Under the pieces are notes generated by a model. It was not told the origin of the DNA, searched no databases, and worked only from the letters and a program-made list of their open reading frames with translations. The position numbers were made by a program, and so were the translations under genes. A stretch of 64,000 nt of DNA, from contig NZ_CP021768.1 of assembly GCF_002192255.1 (NCBI RefSeq), positions 2,374,001 through 2,438,000 on the forward strand, written 5' to 3'. This stretch comes from Stenotrophomonas sp. WZN-1. GTDB taxonomy: Bacteria > Pseudomonadota > Gammaproteobacteria > Xanthomonadales > Xanthomonadaceae. Position 1 is the first letter of the stretch. Each line of letters begins with the position of its first letter. Below, piece by piece: positions 41,947 through 50,954 of this stretch.

Positions 41947-42487
41947 ACGGCCTCAGCTGAGCATCGCGCATGGTGTAGGCCGAACCGGCCAGATCGTCAT
42001 CCAACCGTTCGGCGCGCAGGGTGCCGGCCAGGAAGAACGGCGAGTACATGTCCGGCATCGCGATCGGGCGCGGCAGCACAACGTGCACGATCTGGTTCGG
42101 CGGCGGTGGCGGCACGTGGATGCAGGCGCCGTAGTACGGCACGAACAGGAATTCGGTCAGGCGCCCGTCCTGCGCGTTGGCCAGCGGCACCACGTAGCCG
42201 GGCAGGCGCACCGGCCGCTGCAGTACCGTCTCCACGGTGCGGAACGTGCCGAACTGCGGCATGCGCCGGTTGCCGTTGTGCTCGACCTCCGGGCCCTCGC
42301 CCCGCTCCAGCGCAGCCAGCTCGTCCTTCGGCATCATCTGCAGCCAATCCAGCTCCTGCTCTGTGGCGCCTGCAGGGTCATCGCGGTCAACAACCGGCGA
42401 GGGAGGCAGGGCCTGTACGCCGGTATCGACCGGGCGTTCGCAGGCGGCCAGGACCAGCAACATCGGCAACATCGGCAACCAGCGCAT
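41936..42487 (-). CDS. DUF3299 lipoprotein, second copy
   Basis: A 183-residue lipoprotein (LVLAACERP, Cys about 16). The DUF3299 core is LPGYVVPLANAQ, EFLFVPYYGACIHVPPPPPNQIVHVVLPRPI, nearly the same words as in the neighbouring copy (41314-41946); the N-terminal part instead reads LDWLQMMPKDELAALERG. It follows the FtsX-like permease by two bases. Together with the permease and ATPase it probably forms the periplasmic face of a zinc-uptake machine, as inferred for the Vibrio zrg locus. Start ATG 42487 opens the signal peptide. Confidence 0.8.
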   Translation of the reverse strand: MRWLPMLPMLLVLAACERPVDTGVQALPPSPVVDRDDPAGATEQELDWLQMMPKDELAALERGEGPEVEHNGNRRMPQFGTFRTVETVLQRPVRLPGYVVPLANAQDGRLTEFLFVPYYGACIHVPPPPPNQIVHVVLPRPIAMPDMYSPFFLAGTLRAERLDDDLAGSAYTMRDAQLRPYEP

Positions 42488-42489
42488 GC

Positions 42490-43743
42490 TCAGCCTCCCG
42501 GCGACAGGCCATCGGCAAGCGTGCGCCGGTAGGCCAGCAACGCTGGCACCAGCCCGGCCGCCGTGCTGATTGCCAGAACGCCGGCCACCCACGCCAGTTC
42601 GCGGCCATCGGGCCACACATGGGTGATCGACAGGCCGAAGGTCGCCAGCGCCCAGCCACGCCCGGCAATGCTGGCGGCCACCAGCAGCGCCAACGCCAGC
42701 ACGCAGGCCACGGCACTGGTCGCCACCGCTTCCACCACCAGCAGACCTGCGATGTAACCCGGCCGTGCGCCGGTCGCACGCAGGATCGCCATCTCGCGCC
42801 GCCGCTCCTGCAGCGTCGAGACCAGCAACGCCACCAGCGAGACCATGCCCAGCAGCACCACCATCGCGCTGATCAGCTGCAGGGCGCGCTCGGCCGTGCC
42901 CAGCGACTGCCACAGCTGCTGCAGCGTCACGCCGGGAAGGATCGCCAGCATCGCCTCCTCGGGATACTCGTTGATCCTGCGCTGCACCGAGAAGGTTGCG
43001 ATGCGCGAGTTCAGGCCGAGCATGAACGCGGTGATGCTGGTCGGGGTCAGATCGAGGTGGCGCGCCTGCTCGGCACTGACGCTCTGGCTGCGCAGCTGCA
43101 CACCCGAGCGCCAGTCGAGGTGGATGGCCTCGATCGCCGGCAGCGAGACCAGCAACGACGAATCAACCGGCGTGCCGGTGCGCTGCAGGATGCCGGAAAC
43201 GCGGAATGGCTTGTCGGCATGCATGGCGAGCGTGACCGCACCGGTGCCATGGGCGAGCACGATCTCATCGCCGAGACCGACCTTCTGCGCGCGCGCCACG
43301 TCGGCACCGATCACCGCGTCATACAGGTCGTCGAATGCCCGCCCCTGCGCAAACGCCAGCGCATGCCCTGCGCCGTAGCGATAGTGCTCGAAGTAGCCAC
43401 CGCTGGTGCCGACCACGCGGTAGCCGCGCCAGGAATCCCCCAGCGACAGCGGCACCGCCCACTTCACCTGTGGCATCGCGGACAGCGCCTGGTAGGACTG
43501 CCAGGACACGTTGTTGGTCGGGTCACCGATATGGAACACCGAGTACAGCAGCAGGTTCACCGGCCCCGAACGCGCGCCCACGATCAGGTCGGTGCCCGAC
43601 ACGGTGCTGGCGAACCCCTCGTGCGCCTGCGTGCGCACACGTTCGACGCCCAGCAACAGCACCACGCTGAGGGTGATGACCAGCACGGTCAGGCCCACGC
43701 TCAACGCGCGGCTGCGCAGGCTGGCCCAGGCAAGCTCAAGCAT
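42490..43743 (-). CDS. FtsX/MacB-type ABC permease of the zinc operon
   Basis: A 417-residue inner-membrane protein with the four-TM FtsX layout: TM1 about 15-35 (SVGLTVLVITLSVVLLLGV), a periplasmic domain of about 230 residues, then three TMs from about 285. LxxERRREMAILRATGA in the TM2-3 loop is the coupling motif of the family. It overlaps the ATPase gene (stop 43736, start 43743). FtsX/MacB-type systems usually work as mechanotransmitters rather than channels, so import of zinc by this protein would be unusual; the zrg assignment rests on neighbours. Confidence 0.82.
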   Translation of the reverse strand: MLELAWASLRSRALSVGLTVLVITLSVVLLLGVERVRTQAHEGFASTVSGTDLIVGARSGPVNLLLYSVFHIGDPTNNVSWQSYQALSAMPQVKWAVPLSLGDSWRGYRVVGTSGGYFEHYRYGAGHALAFAQGRAFDDLYDAVIGADVARAQKVGLGDEIVLAHGTGAVTLAMHADKPFRVSGILQRTGTPVDSSLLVSLPAIEAIHLDWRSGVQLRSQSVSAEQARHLDLTPTSITAFMLGLNSRIATFSVQRRINEYPEEAMLAILPGVTLQQLWQSLGTAERALQLISAMVVLLGMVSLVALLVSTLQERRREMAILRATGARPGYIAGLLVVEAVATSAVACVLALALLVAASIAGRGWALATFGLSITHVWPDGRELAWVAGVLAISTAAGLVPALLAYRRTLADGLSPGG

Positions 43744-44431
43744 GGCCGGCACCTGCCTGGTTGATCTCGGACAGTGAAATCGTGCGATCGAACAATGGCT
43801 GCAGGCTGTCGTCATGGCTGACCACCAGCACCGTGGTGCCGGCCGCCTGGCATTGCGCGGACATCAGCTCCAGGAAGGCGGTCGCCGCTTCGCGGTCGAG
43901 CGCTGAAGTGGGCTCATCGGCCAGCAGCAACGCCGGCCGGCCGATCAGGGCGCGTGCTGCCGCCACGCGTTGCTGCTGGCCGACACTGAGCCTGCCCGAG
44001 CGCCGCTGCATCAGCGCCGGGTCCAGTTGCAGGGCGCGCAGCAGGCGCACGATCTCGGCATCCACCGAACCACTGATGCGCTCACTGCGCAGGCGCGAGA
44101 AGCGCAGGCCGAGCGCGATGTTGTCGCGCACGCTGAGGAACGGCAGCAGGTTGAACTGCTGGAAGATCACGCCCAGATGATCGGCACGGAATCGATCCCG
44201 TGCGGCCCCGCGCATTGCCTGCAGCGCGTGGCCGGCGACCTCGACGCTGCCCTTGGCAGGCAGCAGCACACCGGCCAACAGGCCCAGCAGCGTACTTTTG
44301 CCACCGCCGCTGATTCCGCGCAGCAACACGCTGCTGCCCTGCTCGATCCAAAGCCGCGGCACATCCAGCACCAGCCGTCGGCCATAGCCGAACTGCACAT
44401 CATCCAACGCAATCACCGGTCGCATGCTCAC
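43736..44431 (-). CDS. ABC ATPase of the zinc operon
   Basis: A 231-residue LolD/MacB-type ATPase. Walker A is GISGGGKST near 42, with Q-loop FQQFNLLPF, signature RLSVGQQQR (Val replacing Gly in LSGGQ), Walker B LLADEPTSALD and H-loop VVSHD. The GTG at 44431 overlaps the zrgA stop, with an ATG two codons further in (44425). It drives the FtsX-like permease encoded next. The operon order DUF2796, ATPase, permease, DUF3299 matches the zrg loci of Vibrio as remembered, not verified here. Confidence 0.86.
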   Translation of the reverse strand: MSMRPVIALDDVQFGYGRRLVLDVPRLWIEQGSSVLLRGISGGGKSTLLGLLAGVLLPAKGSVEVAGHALQAMRGAARDRFRADHLGVIFQQFNLLPFLSVRDNIALGLRFSRLRSERISGSVDAEIVRLLRALQLDPALMQRRSGRLSVGQQQRVAAARALIGRPALLLADEPTSALDREAATAFLELMSAQCQAAGTTVLVVSHDDSLQPLFDRTISLSEINQAGAGHA

Positions 44432-44961
44432 GGTGCCAGCACCACGCGCAGGTTGTCCGGGGTAAGCACGCTGCGGTTCTGGCCATGGGGAGTTGCGCTG
44501 TTGACGATCACTTCGTGCAGGCCCGGGAACAGCGCGGGCAGGCGCACGACGATGGCCCGCAGCTCGGCCGGCCTGGCGCAGTGGTACTGCAGCGTTGCGC
44601 TGAATCCCGCATGCCGATGCTGTCCTGCCGGCGGCGGCGTGGCCATCGCATCGAAGCCCTCGGCCTTGGCATCGTTGCCGGAAAGGCGGCAGCCCGCAGC
44701 AGTGGGCAGGGTGACCCAGCGGCCGTCCTTCAGCAGCGCGATCGCACGCGCCAACGCCGCCTGTTCGGCCGCATTGGCCGGCGGCCGTTCGAAATCAAGG
44801 ATGCCGATGCCGGGGGCCTGCAGGGCGAATTCCAGCGTCTGCTGGTCGAGCGCGAGATCTACGGTGGCCTGGCCGTGTACGTGCGCACCCAGCTGGCGGA
44901 CATCATGGGCCTGTGCGGCGCTGGCAGCCAGCAGCAGGAAAAGAGCAGCAGAACGCTTCAT
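44428..44961 (-). CDS. zrgA: ZrgA-type zinc-binding protein (DUF2796)
   Basis: A 177-residue periplasmic protein: signal peptide about 18 residues (LFLLLAASAAQA), then HDVRQLGAHVHGQATVDLALDQQ at the mature N-terminus, where three His lie within about 12 residues as in DUF2796/ZrgA zinc proteins, plus GQHRHAGFSATLQYHC with further ligands. In Vibrio cholerae ZrgA is part of a zinc-import system. First gene of a minus-strand operon of six tightly overlapping genes. A GGAG lies six bases before the ATG, and a Zur-like palindrome 15 bases upstream overlaps the promoter. Confidence 0.8.
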   Translation of the reverse strand: MKRSAALFLLLAASAAQAHDVRQLGAHVHGQATVDLALDQQTLEFALQAPGIGILDFERPPANAAEQAALARAIALLKDGRWVTLPTAAGCRLSGNDAKAEGFDAMATPPPAGQHRHAGFSATLQYHCARPAELRAIVVRLPALFPGLHEVIVNSATPHGQNRSVLTPDNLRVVLAP

Positions 44962-44976
44962 GGGGGAGGCTCCAAT

Positions 44977-44991
44977 TGTTACTATGTAACA
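44977..44991. promoter_or_regulatory. Zur-like operator shared by zrgA and merC-like gene
   Basis: TGTTAC-TAT-GTAACA is a perfect dyad resembling gammaproteobacterial Zur sites of the type TGTTATAATATAACA. The whole gap between the divergent genes is 32 bases; the box ends two bases before one ATG and 15 before the other. Confidence 0.65.
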
Positions 44992-44993
44992 TT

Positions 44994-45470
44994 ATGGACC
45001 ACATCCCCACGACGCCCGCAAGGGCCCTGGCCCAGCCGCCAACTTCGGCACGCTGGCATCCCCGCGTTGATCTGGCCGGCGCCTGGCTGTCCCTCGCCTG
45101 CGCCGCCCACTGCATCGCCCTGCCCCTGCTGCTCGCCTTCGTGCCGGCGGCGATGATGGCGCTGCGTTCGTTCCAACACCCCGGCCATGGTGCGATGACA
45201 TTGCTGCTGATGATGTCGCGCTGGGAATGTCTGTTCGCGCTGCTGGCCTCTTCGCTGGCATTGGCCAGTACCTCCGCCGGGGTGCATCGGCATGGGCGCT
45301 GGCGGCCTGTGCAGCTGGCCTGCCTCGGCGCCGTCCTGCTGCTGTCGGCCTCGCTGTATCTACCGCTGAAGGAATCGCTGCTCTGGCATGGCGTGGCGAC
45401 GGCCAGCGGTGGCGTGCTGCTGGCGTGCGCACACATCGGCAACCGGCGCGCGCTGCACCGCCGCCGGTAG
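44994..45470 (+). CDS. MerC-like membrane protein
   Basis: A 158-residue inner-membrane protein with four TMs. The MerC signature is at about 30-50 (GAWLSLACAAHCIALPLLLAFVP), where Cys and His-Cys lie in TM1 as in mercury transporter MerC. Chromosomal MerC-like proteins are often under Zur control, and the Zur-like box two bases before the ATG fits. That spacing leaves no room for a leader with a ribosome site, so the mRNA may be leaderless, or translation starts at a later GTG near residue 24. The TAG stop is part of a SMAG repeat. Confidence 0.78.
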   Translation: MDHIPTTPARALAQPPTSARWHPRVDLAGAWLSLACAAHCIALPLLLAFVPAAMMALRSFQHPGHGAMTLLLMMSRWECLFALLASSLALASTSAGVHRHGRWRPVQLACLGAVLLLSASLYLPLKESLLWHGVATASGGVLLACAHIGNRRALHRRR

Positions 45471-45616
45471 CGCCGGCCGCTGGCCGGCGGGAAGCCCCCA
45501 TCCACGCATGGCGTGGATCTACTGAAACATTCACGCAGCCAACGGTAGTGCCGGCCGCTGGCCGGCATCCGCGGTGATCCGGCGGACAGGGCATGCCGGC
45601 CAGCGGCCGGCTCTAC
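45467..45616. repeat. Cluster of four SMAG-type palindromes
   Basis: GTAGCGCCGGCCGCTGGCCGGC (45467), ATCCACGCATGGCGTGGATCTAC (ends 45522), GTAGTGCCGGCCGCTGGCCGGC (45545) and the mirrored GCCGGCCAGCGGCCGGCTCTAC ending at 45616. The first supplies the stop codon of the merC-like gene. Densest cluster in the window. Confidence 0.88.
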
Positions 45617-45622
45617 CCACCC

Positions 45623-46525
45623 TCACTCGTCGAACGGTCGCTGCCCCAGCGTCTGCGTCACGTGGTCGACAAAACAGGTGATGCGCGCGGCCAGCGCGGT
45701 GTTGCGGTAGTACACCGCGTTGATCGGCTGCCGCACGTCCTGCGTCTGCCTGGCAAACAGCTGCACCAGACGGCCCTCACGCCGGTCCTGTCGGGTCAGG
45801 AAATCGGACAGGCAGGCGATGCCCAGCCCGGCCACCGCCATCTGCCGCAGCGTCTCGCCGCTGGACGAAGCGATGGCCGGCTCGATCACGAACGGCCCAC
45901 CATCGTCATCGAGCAGCGGCCACTCGTTCAATGAACTGGGCTGGGTGAAGCCGAGCAGGTCATGCGTGCGCAGCTGCTCCACGCGCGTCGGCGTGCCGTG
46001 CCGGCGCAGGTACTCGGGACTGGCCACCACGCGGATGCGGCTGTGGCCGATCGGCCGTGCATGCAGGGTGGAATCGCGCAGCACGCCAATGCGGAACGCC
46101 ACGTCGGTGCGTTTCTCGATCAGGTCGGTGATGCCCTCATTGGAATTCAGCTCCAGCTCCACCTGCGGGTAGCGCTCACGGAACCCCTCAAGCAGCGGCA
46201 CGATCACGTGCAGCATGAACGGCGTGGCCGCGTCCACGCGCAGGCGCCCGACCGGTTGCAGGCGTCGCGCGGCCATCTGTTCCTCGGCCTCGTCGACCGT
46301 GGCCAGGATCGTGCGCGCGTACTCCAGGAACGCCGCGCCTTCCTCGGTCAGTTCCAGCCGCCGCGTGGTCCGCCGCAGCAGCGTGGTCTGCAGCTTGTCC
46401 TCCAGCCGCGCCAGGGTGCGGCTGGTGGCCGAGATGGTCAGCTCCAGCCCTTCGGCCGCTGCGGTGATCGAGCCACTGTCGACCACCGCAACGAAGGCCT
46501 TCAGCTCATCCAGGGTGGTTTTCAT
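45623..46525 (-). CDS. LysR-family regulator divergent from dkgB
   Basis: A 300-residue LysR-type regulator. The helix-turn-helix covers about 5-60 (LKAFVAVVDSGSITAAAEGLELTISATSRTLARLEDKL; the Ile-Ser-Ala-Thr-Ser recognition helix is a CrgA-type variant), and the periplasmic-binding-fold effector domain covers about 88-290 with VGRLRVDAATPFMLHVI and the GLGIACLSDF ligand region. It lies back to back with dkgB (118 bases), the classic activator-target arrangement. Inducer unknown. LysR T-N11-A sites are plausible in the AT-rich 46540-46590 region but none stands out. Confidence 0.88.
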   Translation of the reverse strand: MKTTLDELKAFVAVVDSGSITAAAEGLELTISATSRTLARLEDKLQTTLLRRTTRRLELTEEGAAFLEYARTILATVDEAEEQMAARRLQPVGRLRVDAATPFMLHVIVPLLEGFRERYPQVELELNSNEGITDLIEKRTDVAFRIGVLRDSTLHARPIGHSRIRVVASPEYLRRHGTPTRVEQLRTHDLLGFTQPSSLNEWPLLDDDGGPFVIEPAIASSSGETLRQMAVAGLGIACLSDFLTRQDRREGRLVQLFARQTQDVRQPINAVYYRNTALAARITCFVDHVTQTLGQRPFDE

Positions 46526-46643
46526 TGTTTACCTCGGCGCAAAAGCATTTCCCGTATACACAGCTTAATCAACAAATGTAAAGCACCCACACTTCGCCCT
46601 GTCCCGAGCCCACCGGCTCTCAACGAAGTCCCTGGAGTCCACC

Positions 46644-47447
46644 ATGAGCGTTCCTTCCTTTGGCGTCGGCACTTTCCGCCTGACCGGCCAGACCGTCATC
46701 GACTCGGTACGCAACGCCCTCGAGCTCGGCTACCGTGCGATCGACACCGCGCAGATCTACGGCAACGAAGCCGAGGTCGGCCAGGCCATCGCCGAATCCG
46801 GCGTGCCGCGCGACCAGCTGTTCCTGACCACCAAGATCTGGGTGGACAATTACGCCGCCGACAAGCTGATCCCGAGCCTGCGCGACAGCCTGGCCAAGCT
46901 GCGCACCGATCATGTGGACCTGCTGCTGATCCACTGGCCGGCGCCGGGCAATGGCGTTGAACTGCGCGAGTACATGACCGCGCTGGCTGAAGCCAAGACG
47001 TTGGGCCTGACCCGCCAGATCGGTGTGTCCAACTTCAACATCACGCTGACGCGGCAGGCCATCGAGGTGGTCGGCGCAGGCGAGATCGCCACCAACCAGA
47101 TCGAACTGAGCCCCTACCTGCAGAACCCGGCGCTGACCGCTTTCCTGCAGGACCAGGGCATCGCCGTCACCTCCTACATGACCCTGGCCTACGGCAAGGT
47201 GCTGAAGGACCCGGTGCTGGCCGCCATCGCCGACAAGCACCACGCCACCGTGGCCCAGGTCGCGCTGGCGTGGGCGCTGCAGCGCGGCTACTCGGTCATT
47301 CCGTCGTCGACCAAGCGCGAGAACCTGGCCAGCAACCTGCTCGCCCAGGACCTGCGCCTGGATGACGATGACATGGCCGCGATCGCCGCGCTTGAGCGCA
47401 ACGGCCGCGAAGTCGATCCGCCGGGCCTGGCACCGGCCTGGGACTGA
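46644..47447 (+). CDS. dkgB: DkgB-type 2,5-diketo-D-gluconate reductase (aldo-keto reductase)
   Basis: A 267-residue NADPH-dependent aldo-keto reductase. The catalytic tetrad is visible: Asp in [12 protein letters not shown], Tyr in IYGN, Lys in TTKIW and His in LLIHWP. The cofactor site includes [16 protein letters not shown]. Reduces diketogluconate and methylglyoxal-like aldehydes in the E. coli homologue. ATG 46644 has a moderate GGAG upstream. Probably controlled by the divergent LysR-type regulator. Length is that of E. coli DkgB (267). Confidence 0.9.
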   Translation: MSVPSFGVGTFRLTGQTVIDSVRNALELGYRAIDTAQIYGNEAEVGQAIAESGVPRDQLFLTTKIWVDNYAADKLIPSLRDSLAKLRTDHVDLLLIHWPAPGNGVELREYMTALAEAKTLGLTRQIGVSNFNITLTRQAIEVVGAGEIATNQIELSPYLQNPALTAFLQDQGIAVTSYMTLAYGKVLKDPVLAAIADKHHATVAQVALAWALQRGYSVIPSSTKRENLASNLLAQDLRLDDDDMAAIAALERNGREVDPPGLAPAWD

Positions 47448-47489
47448 GCGGCGCGTGACCCCGTATCGGCATGCGACGCGCTGGCCAAC

Positions 47490-47515
47490 CTGACAGATCG
47501 GTAATGTACGGGTCA
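47490..47515. promoter_or_regulatory. Candidate cop box before copC
   Basis: CTGACAGATCGGTAATG followed by TACGGGTCAG: CTGAC and GTCAG form an inverted repeat, and ATTACCGATCTGTCAG read on the minus strand resembles CopR/CusR sites. About 60 bases before the copC ATG. Confidence 0.4.
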
Positions 47516-47573
47516 GGGCAGCGAAAGGCGCCGCCCTCCACCCTGAGGGCCACTTCCCTGCCGGTGCCTGCGC

Positions 47574-47951
47574 ATGACCCGTTCCCTGTTCCGCCGCGCG
47601 TCGCTCATTCTTCTGCTGTCCAGCCTCGCGGTTGCACCGCTGGCCCTGGCCCATCCCAGCCTGGTGCGCTCGACGCCGGCCGCCGACGCCAGTGTGGCGC
47701 CGGCCAGTCAGATCGAGCTGCAGTTCAGTGAAAAGGTGATGCCGCGCGCCACCCGCATCGAACTGAGCATGGACCATGGCCGCATGAAGATGGCCATGCC
47801 CACCACCGCGCAGGACATCTCCGAAGATGGCCACACCCTGCGTGCCCGCTTCGCCAAGCCGCTGCCGGCAGGCAGCTACGCACTGCAGTGGCGCGCGGTC
47901 GGCCAGGACAGCCATCCGATCACCGGCAGCTACCGCTTCACCGTGAAGTAG
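47574..47951 (+). CDS. copC: CopC periplasmic copper-binding protein
   Basis: A 125-residue periplasmic protein. After a signal peptide of about 27 residues (LAVAPLALA), the mature chain starts HPSLVRSTPAADASVAP, whose N-terminal His and later Asp/His (DSHPITGSYRF) form the Cu(II) site. The Met-rich strand (SMDHGRMKMAMPTTAQ) is reduced compared with Pseudomonas CopC but could hold Cu(I). It precedes copD by ten bases and forms copCD-copRS with it. CopC delivers copper to CopD for import across the inner membrane. Confidence 0.92.
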   Translation: MTRSLFRRASLILLLSSLAVAPLALAHPSLVRSTPAADASVAPASQIELQFSEKVMPRATRIELSMDHGRMKMAMPTTAQDISEDGHTLRARFAKPLPAGSYALQWRAVGQDSHPITGSYRFTVK

Positions 47952-47961
47952 GGCGACGGTC

Positions 47962-48846
47962 GTGGCCGAGCTCTCGCCGTACGCGCTGCGGCTGGCGTTG
48001 TACCTGGTGCTGATGCTGCTGTTCGGGCGAATCCTGTTCGCCCGACCCGCGCTCCCGCGCGGCGTCCTGCTGGCGCTCGCGCTGATCGCGCTGCTGGTGG
48101 GGGTCACCGATGCCGTGGCCCGGCTGTCCAGCGTGCTCGGCCTGTCGCCGGCGGACATCGACCTCGACATGGCGCGCTGGTTCCTTACCGGTACGCCGGT
48201 GGGTGAAGCGGGCCTGCTGCGCCTCCTGGCGCTGCTGGCAATGCTGCCGCTGCTGGCATTCGCCGCGCCGCTGCAGGGCCTGCGCCGCGTAGCCCTGGTG
48301 GCGCTTTCCGGCACGGCCCTGGCCAGCCTGTCCTGGAATGGGCATGCCGCTGCGGGCGATGGGTTCGGCGGTACCGTGCGGCTGGTCGCCGGCATCGTGC
48401 ATCTGCTGGCCGCCGGCGCTTGGGTCGGCGCACTTGCCGCCATCCTGCAGCTGGCGCTGCGTCCGCAGGGCCTGCGCCTGCGCGAACGCACCCATGAACT
48501 GTGGCAGGCCGCGCACCGCTTCGCCCTGCCCGGCACGATCATCGTCGCCACGCTGGCGATGACCGGCACTTATACCTATGTCGATCTCGGCGGCTCCCTG
48601 CAGACCCTGACCGGCACCGCGCATGGACGATGGCTGCTGCTCAAGCTGGCCCTGGTGGGCGGCATGCTGGGGTTGGCGGCGCTGCATCGCTGGCGGCTGG
48701 TGCCGGCGCTGGCCACCTCCATCCGCGGCGGCTGGCAACCGCGGCCGCTGCGCTCCCTGCGCCACAGCCTGGCCTGCGAGTCGGTGCTGGCGCTGCTGGT
48801 GCTGGCCTGCGTGGCGGTACTCGGCACATTGGATCCGCTGACGTGA
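47962..48846 (+). CDS. copD: CopD inner-membrane copper protein
   Basis: A 294-residue membrane protein with eight TM segments (first at about 8-28). The CopD domain has GHAAAGDGFGGTVRLVAGIVHLLAAGAWVGALAAI with conserved His residues likely to carry copper, and GRWLLLKLALVGGMLGLAALHRWRLVPAL. The start is GTG at 47962. The short gap to copC implies co-transcription; the copR ATG is 45 bases after its stop. Works with CopC in copper uptake or loading. Confidence 0.9.
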   Translation: MAELSPYALRLALYLVLMLLFGRILFARPALPRGVLLALALIALLVGVTDAVARLSSVLGLSPADIDLDMARWFLTGTPVGEAGLLRLLALLAMLPLLAFAAPLQGLRRVALVALSGTALASLSWNGHAAAGDGFGGTVRLVAGIVHLLAAGAWVGALAAILQLALRPQGLRLRERTHELWQAAHRFALPGTIIVATLAMTGTYTYVDLGGSLQTLTGTAHGRWLLLKLALVGGMLGLAALHRWRLVPALATSIRGGWQPRPLRSLRHSLACESVLALLVLACVAVLGTLDPLT

Positions 48847-48891
48847 GCCTGGGCAGCCGGCCTGCACGCAAGCTGCGATGATGGGCGCATC

Positions 48892-49590
48892 ATGAAACTG
48901 CTGATCGTCGAAGACGAACCCAAGACCGGCAATTACCTGCGCCAGGGCCTGATCGAAGCCGGCTACGTGGTCGATCTCGCCTGCAACGGTGTCGATGGGC
49001 TGCATCTGGCCGGCAGCGGCGAGTACCAGCTGCTCATCCTCGACGTGATGCTGCCCGGCCTGGATGGCTGGAACGTGCTGTCGCGGCTGCGCGAAGCCGG
49101 ATGGCAGGTGCCGGTGCTGTTCCTGACCGCGCGCAGCAGCATTGCCGACCGCGTGCAGGGCCTGGAGCTGGGCGCCGACGACTACCTGGGCAAGCCGTTC
49201 GCCTTCGCCGAGCTGCTGGCGCGCGTGCGTACCCTGCTGCGCCGGGGCCAGGCGCTGCCGCAGGCCGAGCGCATCGTCATCGCCGATCTGGTGGTGGACA
49301 CCCTGCGCCGCCGGGTCGAACGCGCTGGGCAGCGCATCACCCTCAGTCCGAAGGAGTACACCCTGCTGGAACTGCTGGCGCGACGCCGCGGCGAGGTGCT
49401 GCCGCGCTCGTTGATCGCCTCGCAGGTGTGGGACATGAACTTCGACAGCGACACCAACGTGATCGACGTGGCGATCCGCCGCCTGCGCGCCAAGATCGAC
49501 GATGGCTTCGACGCCAGGCTGATCGTCACCGTGCGCGGCATGGGCTACGTGCTGGAGACGCCGGACGACGGCGCAGCCCACAGCGGATGA
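48892..49590 (+). CDS. copR: CopR/CusR-type heavy-metal response regulator
   Basis: A 232-residue OmpR-family regulator. It has [14 protein letters not shown] at the N-terminus (heavy-metal subfamily signature), phosphoacceptor Asp about 51 in [39 protein letters not shown], and the winged helix with the family-specific [28 protein letters not shown]. It overlaps the sensor gene by four bases (ATGA). Expected to activate copCD on copper excess from a site like that at 47490. The start region also contains a small palindrome, ATGATG/CATCAT. Confidence 0.92.
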   Translation: MKLLIVEDEPKTGNYLRQGLIEAGYVVDLACNGVDGLHLAGSGEYQLLILDVMLPGLDGWNVLSRLREAGWQVPVLFLTARSSIADRVQGLELGADDYLGKPFAFAELLARVRTLLRRGQALPQAERIVIADLVVDTLRRRVERAGQRITLSPKEYTLLELLARRRGEVLPRSLIASQVWDMNFDSDTNVIDVAIRRLRAKIDDGFDARLIVTVRGMGYVLETPDDGAAHSG

Positions 49591-50954
49591 ACCTGCGCCG
49601 TTCCATCGCGGTACGGCTGACGCTGCTGTTCGCCACGGTCGCCACGCTGGTGCTGGCCGCGCTGGGCGTGGCGATCTATGTAAGCGCCCGCCACGATCTG
49701 GTCGCCCAGGATTTCATCGACCTGGAAAACAAGGTCGCGCTGATCCGTGACTTGGCCGGCAATGGGCCTGCATCCGCGCGCGGGCCGCGGTTGGCCGAGG
49801 CGCTCGGCCACCATCCGGATATCGCCTTCCACATCGTCGACGGGCGTGGCGGCGTGCTGTTCTCCACCGCACCGGCACTCCTGCGCGAGCATGCGCGCAG
49901 CCAGCCCATCGATGCCGCGCCACGGCGGCACGACTGGATCCTTGCCGATGGCCGCTGCATGCATGCCCTGCACCTGCGCCAGACGCTGGCCGATGGCAGC
50001 CAGCTGGTGACCCTGGTGGCCATCGACGACGACCGCCATGCCGATTTCCTGCAGCGCTTCCGCCACCTGCTGGCGATCGCCATCATCGGCGCCGCCGTGG
50101 CCAGCAGCCTGCTCGGCGGCTACGTGGTGCGGCGCACGTTGCGGCCGCTGCGCACGCTGGCCGATGAAGCCCGGCAGATCACCGCCGGCCGGTTGCAGCG
50201 CCGCCTGAGCGCGCGCAGTGCCCCGGCCGAACTGGAACAGCTGGCGCAGACGCTCAACGGCATGCTGGCACGATTGCAGCAGGACTTCGCGCGGCTGACC
50301 GGGTTCTCCGGTGACCTGGCCCATGAACTGCGCACGCCGATCACCAACATGCTGACCCAGGTGCAGGTGGTGCTGGCGCACCCGCGCAGCAACGAGGCTT
50401 ATCGCGAGACGCTGGTGTCCTGTGCCGAGGAGCTGCAGCAGCTGGCGCAGACCGTGGGCGACCTGCTGTACCTGGCGCAGGCCGAAGCACCGGGCGCGCT
50501 GCCTTCGCGCGAGCTGGTGGCGCTGGACGTCGTGGTGGATTCGCTGTTGGAGTTCTACGACCTGCTGGCCGAAGACCAGCAGTTGACCCTGCATCGCGAA
50601 GGCACCGCATGCGTCGAAGGCAACCGGCTGATGCTGCATCGGGCAATCGCCAACCTGCTGTCGAACGCGTTGAAGCACGCGGCACTGGGTAGCGACGTGC
50701 GGGTGCGGTTGGTCGAGCACGGCGACCTCTGCAGGATCAGCGTGCACAACATCGGCCCGCCGATTGCCGAAGAAGCGCTGCCGCGCCTGTTCGATCGTTT
50801 CTACCGCGGCGAGCGCGGCCGCCACGAGGGCGCCGGACTGGGCCTGGCAATCACCCGCGCGATCGCACAGGCGCATGGCGGAACGGTAAACGTGACCTCC
50901 GATGAAACCGGCACCGTGTTCGAGCTGGCGCTGCCTAGCGCATCAGCCCGTTAA
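49587..50954 (+). CDS. copS: CopS/CusS-type heavy-metal sensor kinase
   Basis: A 455-residue sensor kinase. TM1 lies at about 10-32, followed by a periplasmic domain of about 125 residues containing several His ([26 protein letters not shown]) that may bind copper. TM2 is at about 160-180, then HAMP, H-box [17 protein letters not shown] and an ATPase with [10 protein letters not shown] and [18 protein letters not shown]. It matches the CusS/IrlB heavy-metal kinase family. The stop overlaps the 3' end of the opposing LysR gene by 20 bases. Confidence 0.92.
   Translation: MNLRRSIAVRLTLLFATVATLVLAALGVAIYVSARHDLVAQDFIDLENKVALIRDLAGNGPASARGPRLAEALGHHPDIAFHIVDGRGGVLFSTAPALLREHARSQPIDAAPRRHDWILADGRCMHALHLRQTLADGSQLVTLVAIDDDRHADFLQRFRHLLAIAIIGAAVASSLLGGYVVRRTLRPLRTLADEARQITAGRLQRRLSARSAPAELEQLAQTLNGMLARLQQDFARLTGFSGDLAHELRTPITNMLTQVQVVLAHPRSNEAYRETLVSCAEELQQLAQTVGDLLYLAQAEAPGALPSRELVALDVVVDSLLEFYDLLAEDQQLTLHREGTACVEGNRLMLHRAIANLLSNALKHAALGSDVRVRLVEHGDLCRISVHNIGPPIAEEALPRLFDRFYRGERGRHEGAGLGLAITRAIAQAHGGTVNVTSDETGTVFELALPSASAR

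Noticed and set aside
45467..45616. Regularly repeated palindromes considered as a CRISPR array
   Set aside because: Repeats differ in arm sequence and orientation and have irregular spacing without unique spacers of constant length; they fit SMAG/REP elements, and no cas gene is present.
46540..46600. LysR operator between the LysR gene and dkgB
   Set aside because: The region is AT-rich with several loose T-N11-A matches, none with good dyad symmetry; left as unassigned promoter DNA.
48878..48893. ATGATG/CATCAT palindrome across the copR start codon
   Set aside because: Short and partly created by the ATG itself; no second copy at copC.
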